From Candidatus Poribacteria bacterium (GTDB lineage Bacteria > Poribacteria > WGA-4E > GCA-2687025), in the NCBI GenBank assembly GCA_018644665.1, contig JABGQA010000071.1, positions 1-44,078 of the forward strand: a DNA stretch of 44,078 bases, given 5' to 3'. Positions 34,014 through 43,177 of the stretch are shown here, in pieces (positions within the stretch are counted from its first letter, which is position 1; every line of letters starts with the position of its first letter). The position numbers and the translations under genes are program-made. A model generated the notes under the pieces. That model saw nothing but the letters and a program-made list of their open reading frames with translations, had not been told where the DNA came from and searched no databases.

Positions 34014-34015
34014 GG

Positions 34016-34457
34016 CTATGCCTCGAGCGCGCGTGAGAGCCGTTTGCGCAGCCTCTTCGCGTCCAGTCGCTGGAACATCGCGAGCATGGGGGCACACGCC
34101 GGTTCGCGCTGCGCTACCAACTTGCCGACCAGGTTCCCAACGCCCGGTCGTTCCTCTTCGGAGGGCGTCTCGATATCCCGCGAGGACAGGTCGATCAGGA
34201 CGTCCAGATCCCGGACAGCTCCCATCGTGCTGGTGATTGTCTCCATCCCACGTAGCAGGTTGCGATAGCGGTTGGGCTTCGGGAAGCAGTCGGCGTGATG
34301 ACACGCGCATGTCGTGCACGAACTCGATGTCCGCGCCAGCGGCGGCGCCTGACTGGAACGACGTCATCTCGCGGTAACGTGTCGTGATCACGCGGCGCGC
34401 GCAGTTCCACCGGCTGCGGTGGGGAGCTAGGCCCTTTACCTTCCACGCCTTCGCCAT
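34016..34457 (-). pseudogene. CHAD-domain gene (first half), with internal deletion
   Basis: It starts MAKAWKVKGLAP with TTAGGA about nine bases upstream and continues into FVHDMRVSSRR, a conserved CHAD element. The sequence then jumps frame near 34305-34320 to DCFPKPNRYRNLLRGMETI and TMGAVRDLDVLIDL, also CHAD, and ends RLSRALEA-stop at 34016. About eight residues expected between the two parts (the helix normally ending in LF) are missing along with the frame, so this looks like a real deletion. CHAD proteins bind polyphosphate granules. Here the domain seems to have been encoded as two short adjacent genes. Confidence 0.6.
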
Positions 34458-34851
34458 GGTCTGCGTCCTAACCTGGCGCCACCGTTGAGCAACGCGGAGC
34501 GAAGCAGTGGGTCTTATCGACGCGGTGGCCCGCTTCGATCGCGATGGTCGGCGGACCCGCGGGCTCCCTCGCCGCGAGCGAGCATACCAACAGGCCTTAG
34601 CTCACTTTACGGCCGCCGCCCCTTGATCCCCGCAGGTGCGGCAAGGACACGCTCCGGCGCGCCAGTAGGCGCATCTCGCTCGCCGGCGAGATCCCTCACA
34701 TGCACGCATGCGCGTTCGCAGGCTATCGTAGGCGCCATGCACGCCTGCGCAAGCCGGAGGCTCGCCCGTGGTGGCGCATCGAGCGTGGCGCTGACGGCTA
34801 CGTGACCTTCGGCGCCACGCGCCCGGCCGGCGCCCGAATAGGAGGGAAGGC
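34458..34851. other. Intergenic stretch upstream of the giant kinase
   Basis: About 390 bases between the divergent CHAD remnant and the kinase. No gene-like frame or clear regulatory palindrome was seen. The last ten bases carry the kinase ribosome-binding site. Confidence 0.45.
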
Positions 34852-37800
34852 ATGTCCACAGAGTACCCGCGCTCCACTCTCGACGCGGTGCTGGCAGCTT
34901 GTACCGACCACATCTATGCGTACGACGCCCAAGGGAGGTACCTGTACGCGAACCCCGCCGGCGCGACCGCGCTGGGGATGCGGCCGGAGGAAGTGACCGG
35001 CAGGACGTGGCGCGAACTGGGCATGCCAGCGGAGGCCATGGAGGCGTTCGACGAGCTCCGCGCGGTCGTGCAGCGATCTGGTGAGCCGGCCTCGCAGGAG
35101 ATGCGCTTCCCGGCGGCCGAAGGGGTGCGACAGTACATGTGCACGCTGAAGCGTGTGCGCGAGGAGGGGCTGGGAGAGGATGTCGTCGTGTGCACGGTGC
35201 GCGAAGTCACAGCCCTCAAGGAGCGTGGGCAGGCGCTCGCGGAGCCGATCCGGGGGATGCTGGATGGCACCGAGACCAGCCTGTGGGAGTGGGACGTCGC
35301 GTCTGGGGCAATCGAGAATAGCGCTGAGCTGATCCGCGCTCTGGGATTCGACCCAAGGGGTCGGGAGTATAACGCGCGGTGGTGGGCGTCCCGCGCGCAT
35401 CCTGATAGCGTCCCGGTGGTCCTGGAAGCGCGGGACGCGTACGAGCGCGGGGCTGCCCGTTACTGCGAGTTCGATTGCCAGATCCGGGACGCCCACGGCG
35501 AATGGCGGTGGATCTCCGCCCGGGCCGTTGCGACGCGCCGCGACGACAGCGAACGCCCAGTCGCGTACATGGGCATCTGTCGGGACGTGACGACGGAGCG
35601 TCAGACGACGTCACGGCTGACCGAGGCCACGGTGCGATGGCGCGCGCTGTTCACCCAGTCGTCAGACGCCGCCTTTGTCGTCGACAGCGCAGGGACGATC
35701 GTCTACCACACCGACCCCACGCCGGGCAGTCCAGCGTCCCCTGTGGTAGGTGTGTCCATCTATGATGTGATTGGCGAAGACGATCGTGACGCAGCCGCTA
35801 GGTGCATCGCAGCGGCGGTAGCGACCGGCGAAGTAAGTCGCTTCGAGACTCGCGCGCGCCTGCCCGGCGGCGAAGCCGTCTACTCCGTCCGCGTCGTGCG
35901 CGTATCCGAGGCGTACGGTGAGGACCGTGCGATGCTCGTGGCGATCGACATCACCGATCGCAAGCGGGTCGAGGAACAGCTTGCCGAGGAGCAGCGGCGA
36001 TTCCGAAGCCTGATGGATCACGTGCCTGACCCGATCTCCTTCAAAGACCGGGAACACCGTTTCACACGGGTGAATGCAGCCGTCGTGGCGAACATGCGCG
36101 TCGATAATCCCGATGTAGATGGCCCCGACTCCCTATTGGGGAAGACCGACTTCGGCTTTCACCCGGAGCCCTATGCCCGTGAGTTCCACGCGCAGGAACG
36201 AGTGATCCTCGATACCGGAGAGCCTGTCGTCGGAGCGTTGGAGAGCTACGACCGCGCCGACGGTCGAACGGTGTGGACGCACGTAACGAAGATCCCCACG
36301 CGGGACGGCGAGGGTCGCGTAGACGGGCTCATCGGCATCAACCGGGACGTGACGGAACTCGTGGCGGCCCGCGAGACCCTGGCGGAGTCCGAGGCGCAAT
36401 ATCGCACGCTGTTTGAGGCCGCCAATGTGGCCATCGGCATGGCGGGTCTCGACGGCGAGATCGTAGCGGCGAACGACGCCTTCTGCGACATGGTGGGCTA
36501 TACGCGCGATGAGTTGGTCGGGATGCCAGCCGTGGCTCTGGTGCACCCCACTGACCAAAGCCGAGCGCGCGACCAGTTCCAGGCCGCGATCGGCGGGCGA
36601 GCGGGAGCCACACGAGACGAACTCCGGTACGTGCACAAGGACGGCTCGATCGTGTGGGGCGACCGCGCCGGCTCCATCGTCCGGTCCGAGGAGGGAGAGC
36701 CGCTCCGTGTAGTGGCAGTCATCACGGACATTTCCGAGCGTAAGCGCACGGAGTTGCTGCAGAAGGCCCTCTTCGCGATCGGCGAGGCCGCGTATGACGC
36801 GACAGACCTACCTACCGTATGCGAGGCCGTTCACGGATCGCTGACCCAGGTGCTGGACGCCCAGTTCTTCGCGGTCGGCCTCGTCGACCCGCGCCAGCCA
36901 GACCTGCTGTCGATACCGTACCGGGTCGACGCGTCAGGGCCGGTAACTGCCGGCGTGCGCTCCGTCCCACACTCGCGCGCGATGCGTGTAGTCGCCACTG
37001 GCCGCCCACTTGCGCTCACCCTGGAGGAAGCGCAGGCGCTGGCCGACTCAGGCGAGATCGACCTGCACGGCGTCGACGCGACCGCTTGGCTCGGGGCGCC
37101 CCTGATCGCCGACGACGTCGCGATCGGCGCCGTATGGGTCAGGAGCCCCGACGTGGCAACCGTTTACGGCCAGGCTGACATCGACATCATGACGTTCGTC
37201 GCGGAACACGTGGGCCTGGTCATCGCGCGCTCGCGCTCGCGCCAGGCGCTCACGGAGGAGCAGCGGCTCTTCCACGCCCTGATGGACAACGTCCCGGACA
37301 TAATCTGCTTCAAGGACAGGGAGTCACGCTTCGTCCGTGTCAACGAGGCCGGCGCGCGCGAACTTGGGATCGAGCACCCAGACGACGCCGTAGGAAAGAC
37401 GGACTTCGATTTCACGATCACCGAGCGTGCACAGGCCTACTACGACGACGAACAAGAGCTCATGAGGGACGGAGCGGTGCGCGCGGGAGTGAACCGGGCG
37501 GCTATGGCAGGAGGCGATCTCCAGCGTTGGGACCACGTGACGAAGGCGCCGATATACGATTCGGGGGACGTCGTAGGCTTGATCGGTGTCAATCGCAACG
37601 TCACAGAACTCATGACGGCGCAGTCGAAGGTGCAGGAGAGCGAATCGCGTCTCCGGCAACTGGCAGAGAACGTCGACCAGGTCTTCTGGCTACGCGACCA
37701 CCGCACCCGCGAGTGGTTGTATACCAGCCCGAATTTCGAGGAGGTGCTCGGGTACGCGCCGGAGGCGACCCACGCTGACCCCCATGCCTGGACGCGGCTG

Positions 37801-40800
37801 ATGCATCCGGATGATCTGCCCCAGGCCGTGGCCGCCGTTGGCGTAAACGAACACGGCAACGAGCCTGTCGATCTGGAATACCGCATTGTCCTTCCGGATG
37901 GCGCGGTGAGGTGGATACGTGATCGCGCCTTCGCTGTCCCCGACGACGGGTTTGACGGCGGTGGCACCGGGCATAGGCAGGCCGGCATCGCCGAGGACAT
38001 CACCGCGCGCAAGCGGGCAGACGATGCCTTGCGAGCAAGCGAGGAGCGGTTCCGGCAGTTGGCGGACAACATGCCGCAGGCCTTCTGGCTGCGGGAATAT
38101 GGCACGTGGGAGTGGCTGTACGCTAGCCCCAACTGTGAGTCTGTGCTCGGGTACGCGCCAGGTCCCACGGCCCCGACCTACGATGAGTGGACGCGGCTGG
38201 TCCATCCCGAGGATTTGGATCGAGTGATAGGCGCGCCGGGCGCCGATGCCAACGAGCCGTTCGACGAGGAGTATCGCATCGTCCTGCCGGACGGCGAAGT
38301 ACGTTGGATCCATGACCGCGCCTTCCCTGTATACGACTCGGACGGGCTCCCGTACCGTCAGGCGGGGATCGCCGAGGACATCACCGACCGCAAGGCTACG
38401 GAGGCGGCGCTCCGGGAAAGCGAAGAGCGGTTCCGCACGCTCGCGGAGGCGACGTTCGAAGGTATCGCGGTCTCTGACGCGAGCCATATTCTACACGCCA
38501 ACGACCGGTTCGCGGAGATGCACGGGTACGAGACACCGGAGATCGTCGGGATGCCGGTGCTCGACCCCGTGGCGCCCGAGTCCCGCCCGGAAGTCGCGGA
38601 CTTGCGGGCCGCCGCGTCAACCGGGCCGTTCGAGGGCGTTGGCCTGCGGAAGGACGGGACGACCTTTCCTGCCGAGGTGCGCGCCCGTGAGATCACATGG
38701 TCAGGCCGACGTGCGCGGGTGACAGCCATGCGAGACCTGACGGAACTGAGACGTCAGGAGGAACGGCTCCAACGAAGCGAGGAGCGGTTCCGCACGCTGG
38801 CGGATGCGACCTTCGAGGGCATCGCGATCACGTCTGCGGATCGTCTGCTGGACGTCAACGAGCAATTCGCTGCGATGTTTGGGTACGAGCGATCAGAGCT
38901 GGTGGGAATGCCAGTGACGGACATCGTCGCGCCCGCGGCCCAGGAGCGCGTGGCCGCGTTTCGCGCATCGGAGGGAATAGGCCCGTTCGAGGACATGGCG
39001 CTGCGCAAGGATGGAACGACCTTCCCGGCGGAGGTCCGATCCCGGCCCGGCGTCTGGCATGGCGAACGAGTCGGCGTGACCGCGATGCGAGATCTGACCG
39101 AGCAACGACGGCAGGAGGAAGAGCTTCGTAGGAGTGAGGAGCGATTCCGGGCGCTGTACGAACACGCGCCATTCGGCATTGCCGTCGGGGGTCCAAGTGG
39201 TCGGATCATCCGTGCGAATCAGGTCTATCAGGAGATCACTGGTCGTACTGAGCAGCGATTACAGCAATCGGGGTCGTTAGACTACACGCATCCTGAGGAC
39301 GTCGCCGAGAGCAATCGCGCTTACGAGGAGATGATCGAAGGGAAACACGACCGGTACAGTTCTGAGAAGCGCTACGTCCAGCCGGATGGCTCCGTCAGGT
39401 GGGGCAGTCGCGTGGTAACGGCGATCCGTGACGTCGACGGCAGCTTGTTGTACGCCTTCACCATGGTCGAAGACATCACGGAACGCAGAGAGGCCGAAGA
39501 ACTCCTAAGGAAGCTCTCGCGGGCAGTCGAACAGACCGACGACGCGATAATGCTGTCCGATCGTGATGGCGTCACGGAGTACGTGAATCCCGCGTTCGAG
39601 CGTCTGACCGGGTACGCCCGCGAGGAGGTGTATGGCGCCGTTCCCCGGATGTTCCAGCCGGGCGCGGGAGCCATGCCGGAGCAACTGTGGATTGCGGTTC
39701 ACTCGGGGGAAGCGGTCGCAGCAGAGCTATCTGACGTCCGGAAGGATGGCGCCCGGTACGACGTGCACCACACAGTCGCTCCCATCCGCGATGCTAACGG
39801 GGACGTAACGCACTTCGCCACGACATCGCGCGACGTCACGGAGCGGAAACGCGTGGAGGCCGAGATAAGGCAGCTTAACCGTGATCTTGAGCAGCGTAAC
39901 CAGGAGTTGACGAGGACGACGGAACTGGTCGATTCGCTGGAACGGATTGCGCAGGCGGTTGGGTCTTCGTTGGACATGGGGCAGATACTCGACACGCTGG
40001 GCCGGGAGATTCTGCGAGCCGGGGTATTCCGCAGCCTGATGGTCGCCCTGGTCGATGAAGACGCCCACACCGTATCCGTGGCTCGGGGGTTCAACCGCGA
40101 TCCACACGGTGTCATCCACGTCGTCAACGAACCGATTGTGGGTACGGAATACGACCTCGACGACGCGAATATCACCGCAGTGGTTGCCCGGACCGGCGAG
40201 TTGCACGCCCTTGCGGGATGGGATGACCGGTTCGACCCGCGCATCGACGACCGAAGCGCCTATCCAGAGGGCAAGATCGCCTACTTCATCCCCGTAAAGA
40301 GCGGCGAACGCGTGTTGGGCGTGCTCGCGACAGGTAGCGAAGCGCAGGAACAGGAAGCGACGCTGGCCGCGATCGACTCCATGTCCGGCCTACTCACGCA
40401 TACGGCGACGGCTCTCGATCACGCGCGGCTCCATCACCGCGCTCACGAGCACGCGCAGCAACGTGAGGACCGGACGGTGGAACTGCGTGCGCTCGCCGCG
40501 AGGCTCACCGATGTCCAGGAGGAGGAGCGCGCGCGGATTGCGCGGGACCTGCACGACCGCACGGGGCAGTCACTGGCGGCGTTCGGCCTTGGCCTGGAAC
40601 TAGTGCGCACGCGCTTCCTGGACGGCGACGATGATGGCGCCAGCGAGCAGATCGAGCGCTGCCTCGACCAGGTCGAGGAGTTGGGGGGTCATATCCGCGG
40701 CGTAATGACCGACCTACGGCCACCGGTTCTCGACGAGTATGGCCTCCCCGCCGCGCTCGAGTGGTTCGCCACACGATACGGCGAGCGTACCGGCCTCGAC

Positions 40801-41154
40801 ATCGCGTTCAACGTCACCCCGGATGCGCGCGCCCCGGACGCGCGTGCGGAAACGGCGATGTATCGAGTCGCGCAGGAGGCCCTCGGTAATGTCGCGCGGC
40901 ACGGCGAAACCGGCTCGTGTCGTGTGTCGCTGCGGAGAGATGACGTTTCCCTCTTGATGGTCGTCGAGGACGACGGCGTGGGATTCGACCCCGCCCTCCA
41001 GAGAGCCGCCCGCGAGGGTGGATGGGGATTGGTCAACATGCGTGAACGGATGCGCAGCATAGGCGGAACGCTAACCGTCGAGTCTCAGCCGGGCGGGCCG
41101 ACGAAGGTGACTGCGGCCATAACTGACCCAGCCGAAGTCACGCGCAAACCCTAA
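34852..41154 (+). CDS. Giant soluble histidine kinase with about 12 PAS and 2 GAF domains (HisKA_3 type)
   Basis: A 2,100-residue kinase; ATG 34852 follows GGAGGG by six bases. Domains in order: PAS at about 1-120, 134-250, 257-375, 382-505 and 514-630; GAF at 635-800; PAS at 802-925, 930-1058, 1063-1185, 1190-1305, 1310-1425, 1429-1548 and 1553-1670; coiled coil (QLNRDLEQRNQELTRTTELV); GAF at about 1690-1865; HisKA_3 with H1901 in ARDLHDRTGQSL; HATPase to 2095 with VEDDGVGFDP and GWGLVNMRERM. Tandem duplication is evident, with PAS 7 and 8 (FWLRE or FWLRD) and PAS 9 and 10 (ATFEGIA) as pairs. No membrane segment is seen. Two NarL-type regulators follow on the same strand, the first beginning 117 bases after the stop, and are the likely phosphotransfer partners. 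Ligands of the sensory domains are unknown. Confidence 0.95.
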   Translation: MSTEYPRSTLDAVLAACTDHIYAYDAQGRYLYANPAGATALGMRPEEVTGRTWRELGMPAEAMEAFDELRAVVQRSGEPASQEMRFPAAEGVRQYMCTLKRVREEGLGEDVVVCTVREVTALKERGQALAEPIRGMLDGTETSLWEWDVASGAIENSAELIRALGFDPRGREYNARWWASRAHPDSVPVVLEARDAYERGAARYCEFDCQIRDAHGEWRWISARAVATRRDDSERPVAYMGICRDVTTERQTTSRLTEATVRWRALFTQSSDAAFVVDSAGTIVYHTDPTPGSPASPVVGVSIYDVIGEDDRDAAARCIAAAVATGEVSRFETRARLPGGEAVYSVRVVRVSEAYGEDRAMLVAIDITDRKRVEEQLAEEQRRFRSLMDHVPDPISFKDREHRFTRVNAAVVANMRVDNPDVDGPDSLLGKTDFGFHPEPYAREFHAQERVILDTGEPVVGALESYDRADGRTVWTHVTKIPTRDGEGRVDGLIGINRDVTELVAARETLAESEAQYRTLFEAANVAIGMAGLDGEIVAANDAFCDMVGYTRDELVGMPAVALVHPTDQSRARDQFQAAIGGRAGATRDELRYVHKDGSIVWGDRAGSIVRSEEGEPLRVVAVITDISERKRTELLQKALFAIGEAAYDATDLPTVCEAVHGSLTQVLDAQFFAVGLVDPRQPDLLSIPYRVDASGPVTAGVRSVPHSRAMRVVATGRPLALTLEEAQALADSGEIDLHGVDATAWLGAPLIADDVAIGAVWVRSPDVATVYGQADIDIMTFVAEHVGLVIARSRSRQALTEEQRLFHALMDNVPDIICFKDRESRFVRVNEAGARELGIEHPDDAVGKTDFDFTITERAQAYYDDEQELMRDGAVRAGVNRAAMAGGDLQRWDHVTKAPIYDSGDVVGLIGVNRNVTELMTAQSKVQESESRLRQLAENVDQVFWLRDHRTREWLYTSPNFEEVLGYAPEATHADPHAWTRLMHPDDLPQAVAAVGVNEHGNEPVDLEYRIVLPDGAVRWIRDRAFAVPDDGFDGGGTGHRQAGIAEDITARKRADDALRASEERFRQLADNMPQAFWLREYGTWEWLYASPNCESVLGYAPGPTAPTYDEWTRLVHPEDLDRVIGAPGADANEPFDEEYRIVLPDGEVRWIHDRAFPVYDSDGLPYRQAGIAEDITDRKATEAALRESEERFRTLAEATFEGIAVSDASHILHANDRFAEMHGYETPEIVGMPVLDPVAPESRPEVADLRAAASTGPFEGVGLRKDGTTFPAEVRAREITWSGRRARVTAMRDLTELRRQEERLQRSEERFRTLADATFEGIAITSADRLLDVNEQFAAMFGYERSELVGMPVTDIVAPAAQERVAAFRASEGIGPFEDMALRKDGTTFPAEVRSRPGVWHGERVGVTAMRDLTEQRRQEEELRRSEERFRALYEHAPFGIAVGGPSGRIIRANQVYQEITGRTEQRLQQSGSLDYTHPEDVAESNRAYEEMIEGKHDRYSSEKRYVQPDGSVRWGSRVVTAIRDVDGSLLYAFTMVEDITERREAEELLRKLSRAVEQTDDAIMLSDRDGVTEYVNPAFERLTGYAREEVYGAVPRMFQPGAGAMPEQLWIAVHSGEAVAAELSDVRKDGARYDVHHTVAPIRDANGDVTHFATTSRDVTERKRVEAEIRQLNRDLEQRNQELTRTTELVDSLERIAQAVGSSLDMGQILDTLGREILRAGVFRSLMVALVDEDAHTVSVARGFNRDPHGVIHVVNEPIVGTEYDLDDANITAVVARTGELHALAGWDDRFDPRIDDRSAYPEGKIAYFIPVKSGERVLGVLATGSEAQEQEATLAAIDSMSGLLTHTATALDHARLHHRAHEHAQQREDRTVELRALAARLTDVQEEERARIARDLHDRTGQSLAAFGLGLELVRTRFLDGDDDGASEQIERCLDQVEELGGHIRGVMTDLRPPVLDEYGLPAALEWFATRYGERTGLDIAFNVTPDARAPDARAETAMYRVAQEALGNVARHGETGSCRVSLRRDDVSLLMVVEDDGVGFDPALQRAAREGGWGLVNMRERMRSIGGTLTVESQPGGPTKVTAAITDPAEVTRKP

Positions 41155-41271
41155 CCGCAGCGGGAGATGACCACTCCCTACGTGATCGGCCCTGTTCTCC
41201 CGACACCGTCTGGCGTCTTGGGCGGCTATTCTCGGTGCACGCTCCGTCGCAACGGCCGTAAGGGGCGAAAC

Positions 41272-41919
41272 ATGCCGGTGACGGTCCTGCTCGCAGATGA
41301 CCATGCCGTGATCCGGGACGGGTTGCGCGCGCTCCTGGAGGCGGTCGGCTACCAGGTCGTCGCCGAGGCGGCCACGGGCCGAGAGGCGGTCGATCGAGCG
41401 CGGGAACACCAACCTCAGGTCGCCGTGCTCGACATCGCGATGCCGGGCATGGACGGGATTGCCGCTGCGCGACACATGGCGGAGGCGAACCTGCCGACGC
41501 GCGTTGTTTTCCTCTCGATGCACGCCACGAGCGAACACGTCTATCAGGCCCTAGACGCGGGCGCGTACGGGTATGTGCTCAAGGAGTCAGCCGGTCGGGA
41601 CGTGGTTGAAGCCGTGCGCTACGCCAGCGCGGGCCGGCGGTACTTCAGCGATAGCATCTCCGACCTGCTTGTGCACGACTACGTGCGACTCGGTGGGCTC
41701 GCGGACAGCCGGGGCCCCTTGGACTCGCTCTCTCCACGAGAACGCGAGGTGCTGCAGTTGGTCGTCGAAGGCCAGTCCAGCGCCGAGATAGCCGCCGTCG
41801 TCCACCTCTCAGCAAAGACGGTGGAGACGTACCGCGCGCGCCTGATGAGGAAACTGCACGTCCAGAGCGTTCCGGAGTTGGTCCGTTTCGCGATAGCACA
41901 CGGTATCGTACCGCCTTGA
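41272..41919 (+). CDS. NarL/FixJ-family response regulator 1
   Basis: A 215-residue two-domain regulator. The receiver has the acidic pair D9-D10 (LLADDH), phosphoacceptor D54 (AVLDIAMPGMDG), switch Ser in FLSMHA and Lys in YVLKE. The LuxR-type helix-turn-helix follows (LSPREREVLQLVVEG, then SAKTVETYRARLMRKL). All key residues are intact. The start ATG 41272 follows AAGGGGCG; the open frame back to 41167 is unlikely to be coding. It lies 117 bases downstream of the giant kinase, the probable phosphodonor, and is followed by a paralogue of identical length. Confidence 0.93.
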   Translation: MPVTVLLADDHAVIRDGLRALLEAVGYQVVAEAATGREAVDRAREHQPQVAVLDIAMPGMDGIAAARHMAEANLPTRVVFLSMHATSEHVYQALDAGAYGYVLKESAGRDVVEAVRYASAGRRYFSDSISDLLVHDYVRLGGLADSRGPLDSLSPREREVLQLVVEGQSSAEIAAVVHLSAKTVETYRARLMRKLHVQSVPELVRFAIAHGIVPP

Positions 41920-42080
41920 CCCCCGACTCCTAGCGCGCTGCCGTCCGCTCTCTATCGTAGGGCACAGCGCAACTCCACGGCTACATTCCCCACTCTGACG
42001 AGCCGCCTCCTGTGCGTTCGGCGGCCGCACGGAGTCGTGCTGCCGAAAAACATGGCGGATTTGCGCCCTCCGCGGCGTCA

Positions 42081-42092
42081 TATACATGTATA
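42081..42092. promoter_or_regulatory. 12-bp perfect palindrome upstream of response regulator 2
   Basis: TATACATGTATA is a perfect palindrome in an AT-rich patch about 80 bases before the start of regulator 2. It could be an operator or include a -10 element (TATAGA overlaps its right end). No matching site was noticed elsewhere in the window. Confidence 0.35.
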
Positions 42093-42170
42093 GAGTAGGA
42101 TGCGCGCGCGCAGCTTCTGCCGGTCTGGTTCCGTGGGCAGCGAGATGCCGTGCGCGTGGGGAGCCCGAGC

Positions 42171-42818
42171 ATGCCGGCAACTGTGCTTCTTGCCGACGAC
42201 CATGCGGTCATCAGGGACGGGCTGCGCGCGCTGCTCGAGGCGGCCGGCGACGAGGTGATCGCCGAGGCCAGCACTGGCGCCGAGGCCGTCGACCTGGCGC
42301 GGGATCTCGAACCCGATGTCGCCGTGCTCGACATCTCCATGCCGGGCATGGATGGCATCACCGCCACCCGACACATGGCGGAGGGGAACCTGTCGACCCG
42401 GGTTGTGATCCTCTCCATGCACGCAACGAGCGAGCACATCTTTCAAGCCCTCGCCGCCGGGGCAAACGGATACGTCCTCAAGGAGTCGGCCGGTCGTGAC
42501 GTGGTTGCCGCCGTCCTGTACGCCAACGCCGGTCGCCGCTACTTCAGCGACAGCATCGCCGAGCTACTCGTGCGGGATTACGTGCGGGCGGCGAAGCGCG
42601 GCGATGCCGTGGGCCCGATGGACTCCCTTTCGCTGCGCGAGCGAGAAGTGCTACATCTCGTCGTGGAGGGGAGAACTAGCGCGGAGATCGCCGGACAGAT
42701 CCACCTCTCGCCGAAGACGGTGGAGACGTACCGCACCCGCCTCATGAAGAAACTCCGCGTCGGCAGCCTGCCCGAGCTTGTCCGGTTCGCTATCTCGAAC
42801 GGACTCATCTCCGCCTAG
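42171..42818 (+). CDS. NarL/FixJ-family response regulator 2 (paralogue of regulator 1)
   Basis: A 215-residue protein, the same length as the upstream regulator and very similar throughout, for example TVLLADDHAVIRDGLRALLE shared exactly. D9-D10, D54 (AVLDISMPGMDG), the SMHA switch and Lys in YVLKE are intact. The helix-turn-helix is LSPKTVETYRTRLMKKL. ATG 42171 has GGGGAG about seven bases upstream. It has its own 250-base upstream region with an AT-rich palindrome, so it can probably be transcribed separately. Candidate partners are the giant kinase and the membrane sensor that begins 360 bases downstream. Confidence 0.93.
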   Translation: MPATVLLADDHAVIRDGLRALLEAAGDEVIAEASTGAEAVDLARDLEPDVAVLDISMPGMDGITATRHMAEGNLSTRVVILSMHATSEHIFQALAAGANGYVLKESAGRDVVAAVLYANAGRRYFSDSIAELLVRDYVRAAKRGDAVGPMDSLSLREREVLHLVVEGRTSAEIAGQIHLSPKTVETYRTRLMKKLRVGSLPELVRFAISNGLISA

Positions 42819-42930
42819 CCCTATGCCCGCGTCGCTCCGCGACACGCCCACGCCAAGTGCCTCATTCCGCCGACGCCGCCCCCCCGAAGTGTAAGGCCCC
42901 GGGGATTACAGAGGTATCCCTTCATGGGTT

Positions 42931-42946
42931 GTAGGGTTTTCCCTAC
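42931..42946. promoter_or_regulatory. Palindromic operator GTAGGG-N4-CCCTAC (NreC-type site)
   Basis: GTAGGGTTTTCCCTAC is a perfect six-base dyad with a four-base spacer. Its core matches TAGGG-N4-CCCTA, the site described for the NarL-family regulator NreC of staphylococci. It lies 230 bases before the membrane sensor gene and about 110 after regulator 2, so one of the local NarL-type regulators may bind it. As RNA it could also form a short hairpin with a TTTT loop. Confidence 0.55.
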
Positions 42947-42947
42947 T

Positions 42948-42973
42948 GTATGCGGGTAACTAACGGTGCATAC
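42948..42973. promoter_or_regulatory. Inverted repeat GTATGC-N14-GCATAC
   Basis: Six-base arms separated by 14 bases, starting two bases after the NreC-type palindrome. The spacing suits a dimeric regulator or a core promoter flanked by arms. The spacer holds GTAACTAAC. Confidence 0.35.
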
Positions 42974-43177
42974 TGACGGCAGATGCGGTTATTCCCGCAG
43001 AGGCAGAATCATGGCGAGTGGTGGTTACGAAATCATGTTGGGCCGTCCGGCGACCCCTCATTCCAACCAAGACGCGGTGGGCGGATCGCGGGCGACGGCT
43101 CGCCCAAGTCATCCGCTCGCCGGTCGACGCGTGTGGGGCTCCTCGCTACGCGGCAGTCACGACGTCGGAGCACGACG

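Larger units (their letters stand above)
42819..43177. other. Regulatory-looking intergenic region before the membrane sensor
   Basis: About 360 bases with no convincing gene. A small stem (GTCGC/GCGAC, 42831-42843) follows the regulator stop. Two nested dyads lie at 42931-42946 and 42948-42973. A 71-residue frame at 42966-43181 has no family resemblance. Confidence 0.5.
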
